A DNA stretch of 64,000 bases from Chloroflexi bacterium CFX4 (GCA_021404685.1 QWHC01000004.1:38697-102696); one strand, 5' to 3'; shown: positions 23,781 through 31,921, counted from the stretch's first letter. The notes: generated by a model from the sequence alone, not told the origin. Numbers and translations are program-made.

Positions 23781-24677
23781 TTAGGATTCAGGTGCCGCTT
23801 CAAACACGCCGTAGCCTGCGGCAGTTTTGGCACCGACACCGAGCATATTCAGCGCCTCACGCAGCATATGGCGTGCATCTCCTAGATGTAATTCACCCGT
23901 TGTGCGCCGTTTGCTAATGGCGAAGGCAAAGCACACCCCTTCACTGACGGTGATATAACTAACAGGATTTGGACTGTCGCTATCATCAGGCGCTTGCTTG
24001 CCGCTGTCGCGGTAGTATTTAACGAAATGTGGCGTCATTACATCCACTGTGAAGAGTCGCCGGGGCGGTGCTTCTACCAGTACCGCATCGTGGAAGACAC
24101 ATGTGCCTGCTTCGCCCTGCGAGCCGAACATCTTGCGGTAGAGCGTGATGTGTTCTCTATCGAGTTTTGGTAACGCCTCAAAAACCTCTTCAGGTTCTGC
24201 TTCACTTAGTAGCTCATCAAATTTGTCGAGATTGAGCGACGTGCCTGATTGTTCAGCGAGCCAAAGCAAGAAGTAGTTGCGCGTCAAGCCTTTCAGGGCG
24301 CTGCCGGGAATGTAGGGCAACCCGGTAACACGGTGCAGTGTGATGCCGAATTCCAAGGCGCCCTTGCCGCCCAACCCAACCACCAAGCGCCCTTGCAGCG
24401 TTGCCTTGAAACGTGCCCCGCCTTCGGTCATGGCACGCCAGCGCTGGTAGGTGCTTTTGATGAGCGCCTCGTCAGGTTTGAAATTTTTGCAAAGATCGCA
24501 CAACCAGAAACCACGCTCTTTGCCGATAACTTTATCCCGATCATCGAGGCGATCCGTCTGCTCAATCACCTCTTGCGGCGCATAACGCCCAAGCTGCAAG
24601 CCAAAATTCTGGCACTTAGCGGCGTGTTGGTGAATCAGTTTTGCCGCGTCCTTCGGCACAAGATAGGTGTAGCTCAT
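23781..24677 (-). CDS. cmr6: Cmr6, type III-B RAMP subunit
   Basis: The 298-residue protein has the Cmr6 pattern: a ~90-residue N-terminal helical part with a CDLC pair, then the RAMP core with LVVGLGGKGALEFG and the loop PYIPGSALKGLTRNYFL, and a C-terminal GVGAKTAAGYGVF Gly-rich stretch typical of Cmr6. Cmr6 caps the backbone of the III-B (Cmr) complex near the crRNA 3' end, contacting Cmr1. Start overlaps the cmr5 stop by four bases (ATGA). Downstream lies a 150-base junction with the III-D module instead of the usual overlap, the largest gap in the operon. Confidence 0.92.
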   Translation of the reverse strand: MSYTYLVPKDAAKLIHQHAAKCQNFGLQLGRYAPQEVIEQTDRLDDRDKVIGKERGFWLCDLCKNFKPDEALIKSTYQRWRAMTEGGARFKATLQGRLVVGLGGKGALEFGITLHRVTGLPYIPGSALKGLTRNYFLLWLAEQSGTSLNLDKFDELLSEAEPEEVFEALPKLDREHITLYRKMFGSQGEAGTCVFHDAVLVEAPPRRLFTVDVMTPHFVKYYRDSGKQAPDDSDSPNPVSYITVSEGVCFAFAISKRRTTGELHLGDARHMLREALNMLGVGAKTAAGYGVFEAAPES

Positions 24678-25090
24678 CCGCCGTTATCCTCGCTCTTCCA
24701 GCCTTTTGCCTCTGCGAAACGCTTTAGCCAGTTGATGTAGGCGAGAACTTCGGCTGTGGTGCGCCGATAATCGGCAGTGGATTGCCGCAACAGCCATTCT
24801 ATCAGCTTGTTATCAGTAAGTTTGAACTCTTGCTTGATCCAATCGGCGATGTGCGCGTAAGCAAGCCCATGTTCACTCTGTTCATTGCCGCCTGCCTTTG
24901 CCAGCAGAAACGCCAACATCTGCCCAAGCCCATCGGTCTGGATCAACTGTGGCAAGCCGCGCACCAGGGAGCCGTATTTCTTCTGCGTCTTCTCTGGCAC
25001 ACTGCGATCAATATACTCAATGTTGTTCCAAGCGTGCTTGGCACGGCGCTGTTGCAGCGTCTGTTGTGCAGATTGTGTTTTGTCTGTCAT
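24674..25090 (-). CDS. cmr5: Cmr5, type III-B small subunit (Cas11 family)
   Basis: A 138-residue all-helical protein with the Cmr5 signature pattern: the N-terminal QQRRAKHAWNNIEYI, a middle SLVRGLPQLIQTDGLGQML and a C-terminal ALAYINWLKRFAEAKG-like helix (LAYINWLKRFAEA). Cmr5 forms the inner filament of the Cmr complex and helps separate the crRNA-target duplex. I use the ATG at 25088-25090, five bases after the cmr4 stop; the longer frame would overlap cmr4. Stop overlaps cmr6 start. Confidence 0.9.
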   Translation of the reverse strand: MTDKTQSAQQTLQQRRAKHAWNNIEYIDRSVPEKTQKKYGSLVRGLPQLIQTDGLGQMLAFLLAKAGGNEQSEHGLAYAHIADWIKQEFKLTDNKLIEWLLRQSTADYRRTTAEVLAYINWLKRFAEAKGWKSEDNGG

Positions 25091-25095
25091 GCTGA

Positions 25096-25998
25096 TTATG
25101 CTCCCGCCCAACGCAAGGCAACCATACCCGAACCTGTGGTTTCATCGCCACCCAACTGAATACGCTGCGGCACATTCTCAGCGTCGCGCAGCCAGTTCGC
25201 TACTTCCTCGTCACTGCCATTGCTGCCGTCCCGCGTGCTGCGCGCCAAGATTGCGCTCATCAGCAGGCAGTCTGAAGGCAACGCCTCTTGCGTCCAGAGC
25301 GCGCCTTGTGCCACAGTCTTTTTCACGCGCTCAAGGCGCACGCGTGTCACAATCTCGGTGCTGTTCTGCACAAAATCGCGGAAGGACTCATCGCTCAGCA
25401 CGATCAGGCTGTTTTGCACCTTCTTGCGCCAATACTCATATGCCTGATCAGTCGGGAAAGCATTTTCTGCCAGCCACTTAGCAATGGCATCTACGCTTTT
25501 ATCGGATGTGCATTCGAAGCTGAATTCTTCTAGCACTGCTCTGCCTGTAACTGATAGGGCGCTGCCACTAGTGACAAGCGCATTTTCGCCTACCACACTG
25601 CTGCTAAGCGACGGAAAGCCCTCCACATCACGGGCAACACGCGCCAGCACAGCCGCGCAAGTAGCGTAGGCGAACACACCGCTTAACGAACGGACAGGAA
25701 ACAGCACAATGCGCGCATCACCCACAGAGACCGCACCGGCAAACGAGACTTGCTTTTTTTGCTTTTTGCCGTTCTCATCAACTTCTTCTACCTCGTAGAT
25801 GTCACCAAAGACAGCCTTCAAAACGCTTTCGCCCTGCTTCGCCTGACTGCGTAGCGCGCCTTTGATGCCGCTGCCCTGCACAATCGGAAATTGGGTGGTG
25901 CGTTCGCGCTGAATGGGCAAATCAATTGCCGAAACTGTGCTGCCAACGCCGGCGTGCAAGGATGTTTCCGTATAGATAAAGAGTGGAATGCTCAACAT
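25096..25998 (-). CDS. cmr4: Cmr4, type III-B Cas7 backbone nuclease
   Basis: The 300-residue protein is a canonical Cmr4: TETSLHAGVGS followed by SAIDLPIQRE, where Asp26 sits at the same position as the catalytic Asp of Pyrococcus Cmr4, then the crRNA loop FPIVQGSGIKGALRSQ and, at the C-terminus, QLGGDETTGSGMV. Multiple Cmr4 copies line the crRNA and cut bound target RNA at 6-base intervals. The residue needed for cutting is present, so the III-B module looks RNase-competent. It lies 27 bases after cmr3, a normal intra-operon gap. Confidence 0.94.
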   Translation of the reverse strand: MLSIPLFIYTETSLHAGVGSTVSAIDLPIQRERTTQFPIVQGSGIKGALRSQAKQGESVLKAVFGDIYEVEEVDENGKKQKKQVSFAGAVSVGDARIVLFPVRSLSGVFAYATCAAVLARVARDVEGFPSLSSSVVGENALVTSGSALSVTGRAVLEEFSFECTSDKSVDAIAKWLAENAFPTDQAYEYWRKKVQNSLIVLSDESFRDFVQNSTEIVTRVRLERVKKTVAQGALWTQEALPSDCLLMSAILARSTRDGSNGSDEEVANWLRDAENVPQRIQLGGDETTGSGMVALRWAGA

Positions 25999-26025
25999 AG
26001 TCTTAAACGCTCGCTTTCTGTGTGT

Positions 26026-27087
26026 TTACCATGTGCCAGTTGCAAAGATGCCGAAGCCCATCGCGCCGTGATCAAGCGCGCCGTTGGGCGTCTCGGTGAA
26101 TGGAATGCCTCGCAGATCAACATCCTCAAAGAAGAAAACACTGCCAGCAGGCACATAATTTCGTAGCGGACGCGCTTGCTTACGTGCCATATCCCAGCCG
26201 CTGAACGGCTGCGGCTTGCCAATAACGTGCGAGATCAGCCTTCCGCCACCTACCCAAGGCGACCAATCGCCTGAGGCAGGCTGCCAACCATCGCTGAAGT
26301 AGGCAGGCGTTAGCAAGGTGACGCGCACGCGCTTGCCTGTATGCTTTTGCAACGACTGCGGTGGCTGTGCCAGCACTCGATAGCGTGCGCCACGCGACTC
26401 GCCGCCGATGTCCATCACGCCCTGCTCCGGAAAGAGCGTTTTGTTCAAGCCTGCCAGCAGCCCAAAGCCTTCCCGCAAACGGATGAATTCCGCAGTGTAG
26501 AAATGCCCTTGCTTATTGGCACGCCTTCCGTAATCGAGCGCCAAACCAACGCGCTCCTCGCGCTCAAAGATGCTCTCGGCACAGTGTAGATTGCCTAAGT
26601 TTAGATCGCCTGCTAGATAGCGCATAAACTGATCGTCGCTCAGCCAGCCCTCTGCCTCTTTGAAGCCTTCACCGCTGCCTTGCAAAGGACGCCATCCCTC
26701 AAATGGATTGTTGGTGTGCCAAGTGAGGCTATCAGCAGGTGTCAGCAGACGATACGCACGCGATTCCTTGTTGTAGACCAAATCGAGCGGTGCTGGAAAG
26801 AAGCGCTCCACACGCCCGTTGGCGTGTTTTGCTACAAACGGTGCCTGCGCCCGTAACCCGTTCAGATCGTTAGGCGTGCCGACTTCGGTCTGCACGGCGC
26901 CGCGCCCAAACTCAGCCCAGTCCGTGTCGGTCTGTTCAAGGTAGGCAGTCCGCAGCGCGCCTAACACAGTCTGTGGCGATGGCGGAAACAGGCTGCGCGC
27001 CACAAAGTTCTGCGCTGCCGTGAACGGCTTGTTATCGCGGAAGAACCACACATCAATCGGTTCGATGAAGAGCCATTGTTCGCTCAT
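26026..27087 (-). CDS. cmr3: Cmr3, type III-B Cas5-like subunit
   Basis: The 353-residue protein starts with the Cmr3 hallmark: IEPIDVWFFRDNKPFTAA and SLFPPSPQTVLGALRTAY. The C-terminal part carries GGGRLISHVIGKPQPFSGWD and ends with the Gly-rich MGFGIFATGTW stretch. Cmr3 binds the 5' repeat-derived handle of the crRNA and contacts Cmr2. Length is normal for the family. Start overlaps the cmr2 stop (ATGA). Confidence 0.93.
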   Translation of the reverse strand: MSEQWLFIEPIDVWFFRDNKPFTAAQNFVARSLFPPSPQTVLGALRTAYLEQTDTDWAEFGRGAVQTEVGTPNDLNGLRAQAPFVAKHANGRVERFFPAPLDLVYNKESRAYRLLTPADSLTWHTNNPFEGWRPLQGSGEGFKEAEGWLSDDQFMRYLAGDLNLGNLHCAESIFEREERVGLALDYGRRANKQGHFYTAEFIRLREGFGLLAGLNKTLFPEQGVMDIGGESRGARYRVLAQPPQSLQKHTGKRVRVTLLTPAYFSDGWQPASGDWSPWVGGGRLISHVIGKPQPFSGWDMARKQARPLRNYVPAGSVFFFEDVDLRGIPFTETPNGALDHGAMGFGIFATGTW

Positions 27088-28673
27088 GCTTGCCCTTCCT
27101 TTGCTCGATCAGTTGCCAAGAAGCGCGTCAGGATCGCCCAATTTGCCATATCTGCCCAAGTTGGGATGGCGGGCTTTTTAGGCTCACCTTTCTTATCAAG
27201 GACAGGTTCAACCAAACAGATCATCTCCTCCATAATCGGCTTGACTTCGCGTTCAAAGTCCACGCCTTCGGCAGTGCGCCGCTTGGCGACACGCAAAATC
27301 TCGGCTTGGCGCAGTTGAACCATATCTGCGGCGTGCAAATCGTGGTCAATTGCCTGTAACTCATAGCCTAGCTTGCTAGAGATTTTGCCCTGCTCAAAGA
27401 GTTCTTGCAGCCGTTGCAGGAACGGCACAACTTTCCAGTTGGCGCCGGCACTCCGCATCTGCCCTGTGCCGTGCGCTTCTGTGAAGACCACAGCATCACG
27501 CCCGTAGTTGTCTTTGGCAGTTTCTTCAGCCTCACGTGCCATCTCTAGCGCGTTATCCAACGGCAGATCGTGCGGTGTGATGGCAATGCCGGCGCTGGCT
27601 GTCAAGCCCGTCAGCGCATGGAATGCATTATAGAGTTCATAAGCGCACTTTAGAGCGTGCTTCAATGGCAAGAGCGCTAACACATCATCGCCACCGCTGT
27701 AGACCAATAAGCCGCCAGCGCCGCCATGCTTTTTGATAGTTTCTGGGACAATCTGAGTAGCAAACCGAGTGAGTTTAGCTGAGAAGGCGATGTGTTCTTC
27801 GCGGCTCTTCAACGTGCTTAGGTGCTTGCCCATCCTATCGCCGTCCATGTGCAGGACGGCGAGATAGCCGACAACCTCTTTACCGGAGTCTTTGCGACCG
27901 GTGCGGCGCTCGGTCTCTTCGGAGTCTTCCTTTTTATCAAAGGCAATGGCTGTCGTTGAGCGTATCTCAAACTTTTTATCTCCAAAGCATTTAGCGTGAT
28001 GCTGCCCTGCCAAACGCTTGATGATTGCCAGCGCACCGAGCCGCTCATTGGGACTCAGCACAATATCGCCCACCGCGTCAACCAGCCGCGTGCGCTGATT
28101 TTCAGTGAAAGGCAGCGCAGATTGTGCACCTGTTAGGGTGCATTTGTCACCGGCTGCCTCAATCTGTGGGAAGTGGCGCGCATATTTGCGCTGCGCCAAC
28201 GCGCCGCCAGCTTGCCCCAAAAGATCAGTGTGCTCGCTCTCATTATAAGGCAAGGCGACCCAGTAAAACTCCAGCCAATCGTATGCCTGTTGCTGAAAAA
28301 CTTGCAGCCACTTGCCATCGCCGAGCCTATCGCGCAGCCATTTCTCGACCTTTTCGGCAAATTGTATGCGCCATTGATCGCGGATCGCTTTTTCGACGCG
28401 TTCCGCAAGTGTGTAAGGCGCTTCATTGCTCAGGAAGGCGAACCGATGCGGTGTGCCTTTCAGGTCAGCTTCAGATAACTGGGTGCCTTGTTGCGGCGCA
28501 GGGAAGATCGGCTGAAAGCCTGCACTGCTTGTTGCTGCTTGGACGCCTGCTGCCGCGAGCGCGCTGAGCATACGGCTGCCGATGTACAAGTCTTGGGTGC
28601 GGCGCGCCTGTGCGATGAATGCCTGCACCGGACCGATGGTGAAGAGGAATAAATGTTTGGTCATGACGTTCAC
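27084..28673 (-). CDS. cmr2: Cmr2/Cas10 of the type III-B module, HD-less, GGDD intact
   Basis: The 529-residue protein begins with the Cmr2 D1 pattern (FTIGPVQAFIAQARRTQDLY), so the ~200-residue N-terminal HD nuclease domain of longer Cmr2 proteins is absent. The catalytic palm has HMDGDRMGKH (275-284) and SGGDDVLALLP with GGDD at 327-330, expected to make cyclic oligoadenylate on target binding. GTG at 28671-28673 overlaps the cmr1 stop (GTGA); an ATG three codons later (28664) is the alternative. It is clearly a different lineage from the III-D cas10 further down the operon, with little visible similarity outside the palm. Confidence 0.93.
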   Translation of the reverse strand: MNVMTKHLFLFTIGPVQAFIAQARRTQDLYIGSRMLSALAAAGVQAATSSAGFQPIFPAPQQGTQLSEADLKGTPHRFAFLSNEAPYTLAERVEKAIRDQWRIQFAEKVEKWLRDRLGDGKWLQVFQQQAYDWLEFYWVALPYNESEHTDLLGQAGGALAQRKYARHFPQIEAAGDKCTLTGAQSALPFTENQRTRLVDAVGDIVLSPNERLGALAIIKRLAGQHHAKCFGDKKFEIRSTTAIAFDKKEDSEETERRTGRKDSGKEVVGYLAVLHMDGDRMGKHLSTLKSREEHIAFSAKLTRFATQIVPETIKKHGGAGGLLVYSGGDDVLALLPLKHALKCAYELYNAFHALTGLTASAGIAITPHDLPLDNALEMAREAEETAKDNYGRDAVVFTEAHGTGQMRSAGANWKVVPFLQRLQELFEQGKISSKLGYELQAIDHDLHAADMVQLRQAEILRVAKRRTAEGVDFEREVKPIMEEMICLVEPVLDKKGEPKKPAIPTWADMANWAILTRFLATDRAKEGQA

Positions 28674-29569
28674 CAGCCTCCCCAGACTTTTTCGGCATTA
28701 AAGCGTTGTGCTGCCGCGTTCATAAAGTCGCGCACTGTGTTCCAATCAATTCTGCGATCAGGCTTGGCGCGCAGTGCAGTTAACACCGGATAGTAGCGCC
28801 CATTGATCCGGCGTAGTTGCGCGATTAGTGGTGAAGAGCGGCGCGGATTGGCGCTGCCGAACGAGTCCTGTTTTGGGCGAAACGTACTGTTACGCAGCAG
28901 ATCGCGGAACAGGCTCACCACAGCCTCTTCGTAGTCTTCATAACCGCGCTTGCCAACAATGATCCACGAATGTTTCGGATGCAGCGTCGGAAAATCTGGC
29001 ACGCCGACCGCAGTGCTGGCGTTGCAGCCTGCCGCTTCCAACGTTTGGCGGATGACGGTGATCAGCGCCTCAGGTGAGTCATAGTTGGGTGCGCCGCCTT
29101 TGCTCAGTTTGAACGCGCCAAACATGCGCCGTGAGCGCTTGCCGAGCCCGCCTAGCAACGCCCAGACATGCAGTGCGTGCAGTGCCTCTTGAGGCAGATC
29201 GCCATGTCGCGTTACTAACTCTAGCTTGACTTTCCATTCAGGCTGAATTGCCCAGGAAGGCGAGCGCTCATGTTCAGTGTTTTTGTGCGGCAGCATCTCG
29301 CTCTTGCGAGTGTAGTCTTCATTAACAGTGATTGGATAAACACGCACGGCAACTTTCGAGCCTTGATCTGTTGCGCCAAACACTTGGGACTCATGCTCCC
29401 AGAGTTCCTTCAAATCTGATGTTTTTGCGCCGATGATAGCACGCAGCCAGTAGCGCAGTTGCCCACGCACAGAGGCAGCACGCACTTCGAGGCTATCTTT
29501 GCTTTTAGGATCAGCGCCATTACTGAACATCGGGCTGATCACTTCCAACGAAAAGGTCTTTTTTTTCAT
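28670..29569 (-). CDS. cmr1: Cmr1, type III-B RAMP subunit
   Basis: The 299-residue protein has the Cmr1 start (FSLEVISPMFSNGADPKS) and the motif VRAASVRGQLRYWLRAIIG, plus LGGLGKRSRRMFGAFKL in the middle, which is characteristic of Cmr1. It is a single-copy version rather than the two-domain long form. Cmr1 sits at the crRNA 3' side of the complex. Its ATG follows the csx14 stop by seven bases; the GTGACGGA in between is identical to the start of the III-D cas10 gene and belongs to the 111-bp repeat. Confidence 0.92.
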   Translation of the reverse strand: MKKKTFSLEVISPMFSNGADPKSKDSLEVRAASVRGQLRYWLRAIIGAKTSDLKELWEHESQVFGATDQGSKVAVRVYPITVNEDYTRKSEMLPHKNTEHERSPSWAIQPEWKVKLELVTRHGDLPQEALHALHVWALLGGLGKRSRRMFGAFKLSKGGAPNYDSPEALITVIRQTLEAAGCNASTAVGVPDFPTLHPKHSWIIVGKRGYEDYEEAVVSLFRDLLRNSTFRPKQDSFGSANPRRSSPLIAQLRRINGRYYPVLTALRAKPDRRIDWNTVRDFMNAAAQRFNAEKVWGGW

Positions 29570-29678
29570 TCCGTCACTATTCCCAGCCTTTCATGATCTT
29601 GATCAATGCCAAGCGCGGGTCACGGATTCGATCTCCAAAGTCGAATACATCGCGCATTCGCTCGTAAATATCCTGCAA
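29568..29678 (-). repeat. 111-bp direct repeat, copy B (csx14 3' end / cmr1 start)
   Basis: This is the second copy of 23621-23731 (109 of 111 bases identical). Here it is the 3' end of the intact csx14 gene and its stop, plus ten bases reading GTGACGGAAT. In copy A those ten bases are the start of cas10; here they are out of frame with cmr1, whose ATG uses their last two bases. Confidence 0.97.
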
Positions 29679-30398
29679 GTGCCGCTGCACCGTCCGCTCC
29701 GAGAGCGCCAACAGATCGGCAATTTGCGTATCGCTGTAGTCATCATGCAAAGCAAGCACGTTTGCCACGCGCTTTTGGGCATCCGTCAGGCGCGCCAGCA
29801 GCATTTCTTTGCGATTCAAGCGCTTTTTCAAATGCTCAATGATGTCTTGGCGCGTCAGCGACTCTAAGGTGGTCGGTGCGAAGCGCGAAGGCAGGAATGG
29901 CATCGGCGTCACCTGCACACGCGCCCGATCCGCAGACGGCACATGCCACAGGTTATGCTCCATGATGTCCTTCGGCGTCAGCACTGTCCAGACGGCGTCG
30001 TGTTCATCCAGCAGCAGCGAGGCAGCGTAAACAGCGTAGACGCTCATTGCCTTGCGTCCGCCGGCAACCATCAGATGCACGCTGTAACCCTGCTGTTTGT
30101 AGTAGAGCAGGGCATCCAGCACGCCGTAGAAATATGCCTCTGCTGCGTTTTCGTCCTCAATATCCAGCAGTGGCGAGTCGTCCAGCGCACGGATTTCGCG
30201 TAGTTCGAGCGGCAGCTCGGCATAGGCGCGCCTGATCTCGCTTTGCAGCGCACGCAGCGGTTCGGCAATGCCGGACTGGAGGGGATCCGTGTGCAGCAAG
30301 CCGATCCGTTGGTAGGGATACTTGATGCGTAGGTTGTCGAAGGCAACGGTCACTGCTTGTGGGCGCTGCCCAACAGTGGCAAGGTAGATGTGGTGCAT
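29577..30398 (-). CDS. Csx14/NE0113-type CARF protein with C-terminal LuxR-like HTH
   Basis: The protein (273 residues from the ATG at 30396-30398; another ATG lies 6 codons upstream) starts with YLATVGQRPQAVTVAFDNL and has VAGGRKAMSVYAVYAASLLL around 115, the two conserved segments of the NE0113 (Csx14) CARF-like family that binds cyclic oligoadenylate. Residues ~197-246 form a LuxR-type helix-turn-helix (SDTQIADLLALSERTVQRHL). The combination suggests a transcription regulator controlled by the second messenger, or a ring nuclease with a DNA-binding tail. It lies between the APE2256 gene and cmr1. Its last 31 codons are duplicated at 23621-23731. Confidence 0.85.
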   Translation of the reverse strand: MHHIYLATVGQRPQAVTVAFDNLRIKYPYQRIGLLHTDPLQSGIAEPLRALQSEIRRAYAELPLELREIRALDDSPLLDIEDENAAEAYFYGVLDALLYYKQQGYSVHLMVAGGRKAMSVYAVYAASLLLDEHDAVWTVLTPKDIMEHNLWHVPSADRARVQVTPMPFLPSRFAPTTLESLTRQDIIEHLKKRLNRKEMLLARLTDAQKRVANVLALHDDYSDTQIADLLALSERTVQRHLQDIYERMRDVFDFGDRIRDPRLALIKIMKGWE

Positions 30399-30402
30399 GG
30401 GT

Positions 30403-31533
30403 TTAGTCGCTTCCATAGAATTGATTGAGCTGATCGGCAGCCCAAGCCAATTGATCTAGTGTTGCCGCATTGGTTAAGATTTCAAAGCGCGCACCGAACC
30501 GATTCCGATCTTGATAGGTACCAATGAGCTTGCCCTGATAGACGTAAAAAGTTGTGCCTCGGATTGTCCGCTGCCTATCATAAGGCAGACTGTGTGCCGT
30601 CTTGATCCATGGCACTTCAGCGCAAACTCTCTGGACAAACTCTTTGAAACCATCTGGATAGTGATCATCGCGGAAAGAAGGCGGACGCTTTTCAGACGGC
30701 GCAACGGGCGAGAGGGTTAAATCCCTCGGAAAGCGCAGACGGAAGCCTGTCAGGTAAATCTGACCGACTGCACCTAGCCCAACATGCACTTCACCATCAA
30801 TCTCAACTTCTTCGAGCAAAATACGCAGCTTATCGTCTACATCTTGTGTTTCGGCAAGGGTAACGGTCGCACCACGCTCAAAGAAAGCAAGCACATCGGC
30901 ATTCTCGCCAAGCACCTGATAATCAAAGGCGATAGGCATTGGTGGAATGTTGATAATCTCTGAGAAGCGCTCAAAGCGATATAGCACAGGAATTTCTAGC
31001 GCTTGCCCAAAGACAACGGCAATTGCAATCTGCGCCTTATAGCCACCGGTTGCATCAATGAGGATAGTTTCTCTTTGGTAGCGCTGAACAAGATCGCCGA
31101 TTTGTCGGACAAGGTTGCGGAGCCCGTCCGTTTTGAAGCGCGCTGGTTGTGCATCTTGCAATCCTTCTATGATGTGATATTCAACCGTCTCAAGATCGGG
31201 CAGATCACGCCCGACGCGCTCAGTAAAGTAGCTCTCTAGCAGGTCGCCGACGTTTTGTCCGTCGTCCGTGTTAGAAACAAGAAAGTGGATATGCCGTAGT
31301 TCAATGCGCCCACGTTTGACAAGTTCGGCAACTGAATTAATTTCTGCACCGCAAATACGTGCTGATGGCTCAACCTGTGCCAAGACACGCGCTAGCTGTC
31401 CCCAGTTTTTCTCACCGAGAAATCTCTGTAGTTCAGCATGAACTTCTTGGGAGACACCACTGTCAGCGCGATATTCATTTTTAATATTTGTAATAACACT
31501 CGTTCCTACAGTGCTAATCAAACGATTCTGCAT
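30403..31533 (-). CDS. APE2256-type CARF protein with unrecognised C-terminal domain
   Basis: I start at the ATG at 31531-31533 (376 residues), eight bases after csx15; the longer frame overlaps csx15 without reason. The CARF domain (1-~205) has STVGTSVITNI at 7-17 and DATGGYKAQIAI at 160-171, diagnostic of the APE2256 family that binds cyclic tetra-adenylate. A linker or winged-helix-like part follows (~210-255), then a basic ~115-residue domain (262-376). That C-terminal domain has no HEPN RxxxxH, no PD-(D/E)XK and no HD motif. It is either a new effector domain, a diverged toxin such as a RelE-like interferase, or a sensor only. It is the best candidate effector in the locus. Confidence 0.85.
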   Translation of the reverse strand: MQNRLISTVGTSVITNIKNEYRADSGVSQEVHAELQRFLGEKNWGQLARVLAQVEPSARICGAEINSVAELVKRGRIELRHIHFLVSNTDDGQNVGDLLESYFTERVGRDLPDLETVEYHIIEGLQDAQPARFKTDGLRNLVRQIGDLVQRYQRETILIDATGGYKAQIAIAVVFGQALEIPVLYRFERFSEIINIPPMPIAFDYQVLGENADVLAFFERGATVTLAETQDVDDKLRILLEEVEIDGEVHVGLGAVGQIYLTGFRLRFPRDLTLSPVAPSEKRPPSFRDDHYPDGFKEFVQRVCAEVPWIKTAHSLPYDRQRTIRGTTFYVYQGKLIGTYQDRNRFGARFEILTNAATLDQLAWAADQLNQFYGSD

Positions 31534-31540
31534 AGTTCGG

Positions 31541-31921
31541 CTATCGCCTTTCCCGTGCGGTGTGCCGCACATTGTCCAAATTAATAATCTCTGCCACTTC
31601 AAAAGCGCTAACCAACGCATTCGCAACCGGACGCAAACGCACAATCGTTGGGAAGCGTCCGCTGCGCCCATGCAGTTCCGCCAGCAAAATCGCTGTTATG
31701 AAATTTAGGGAAGGTGGCACGATCAGCCACGCTTCGGTCTGCCACTGCTCCGCCGTGATGCCTAAGCTATCCATCAGGGCAACCACCTGTGGCACGAAAG
31801 GTTGGTCTACTTCAAACTGAACGCGAATATTGCGTATACCGTCTATGGTACCGCCCAACTGCCCCTCAATTTGTGCAACCTGCTCAGAGGTGAGCGGATG
31901 TGAAAAATTGATAATTTGCAT
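31541..31921 (-). CDS. csx15: Csx15 family protein, first gene of the type III operon
   Basis: The 126-residue protein matches the Csx15 pattern: IINFSHPLTSEQVAQIE at the start, VQFEVDQPFVPQ, a Trp-Gln motif (TAEQWQTEAW), LIVPPSLNFITAILLAEL and a final HGRSGRFPTIVRLRPV segment. Csx15 occurs only with type III CRISPR loci. Recent work, as I recall it, links the family to binding or degrading cyclic oligoadenylate, so a switch-off role is likely; no metal-site motif is visible. I start at the ATG at 31919-31921, five bases after GAAGG; a GTG two codons upstream is the alternative. A putative promoter lies ~58 bases upstream. Confidence 0.85.
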   Translation of the reverse strand: MQIINFSHPLTSEQVAQIEGQLGGTIDGIRNIRVQFEVDQPFVPQVVALMDSLGITAEQWQTEAWLIVPPSLNFITAILLAELHGRSGRFPTIVRLRPVANALVSAFEVAEIINLDNVRHTARERR

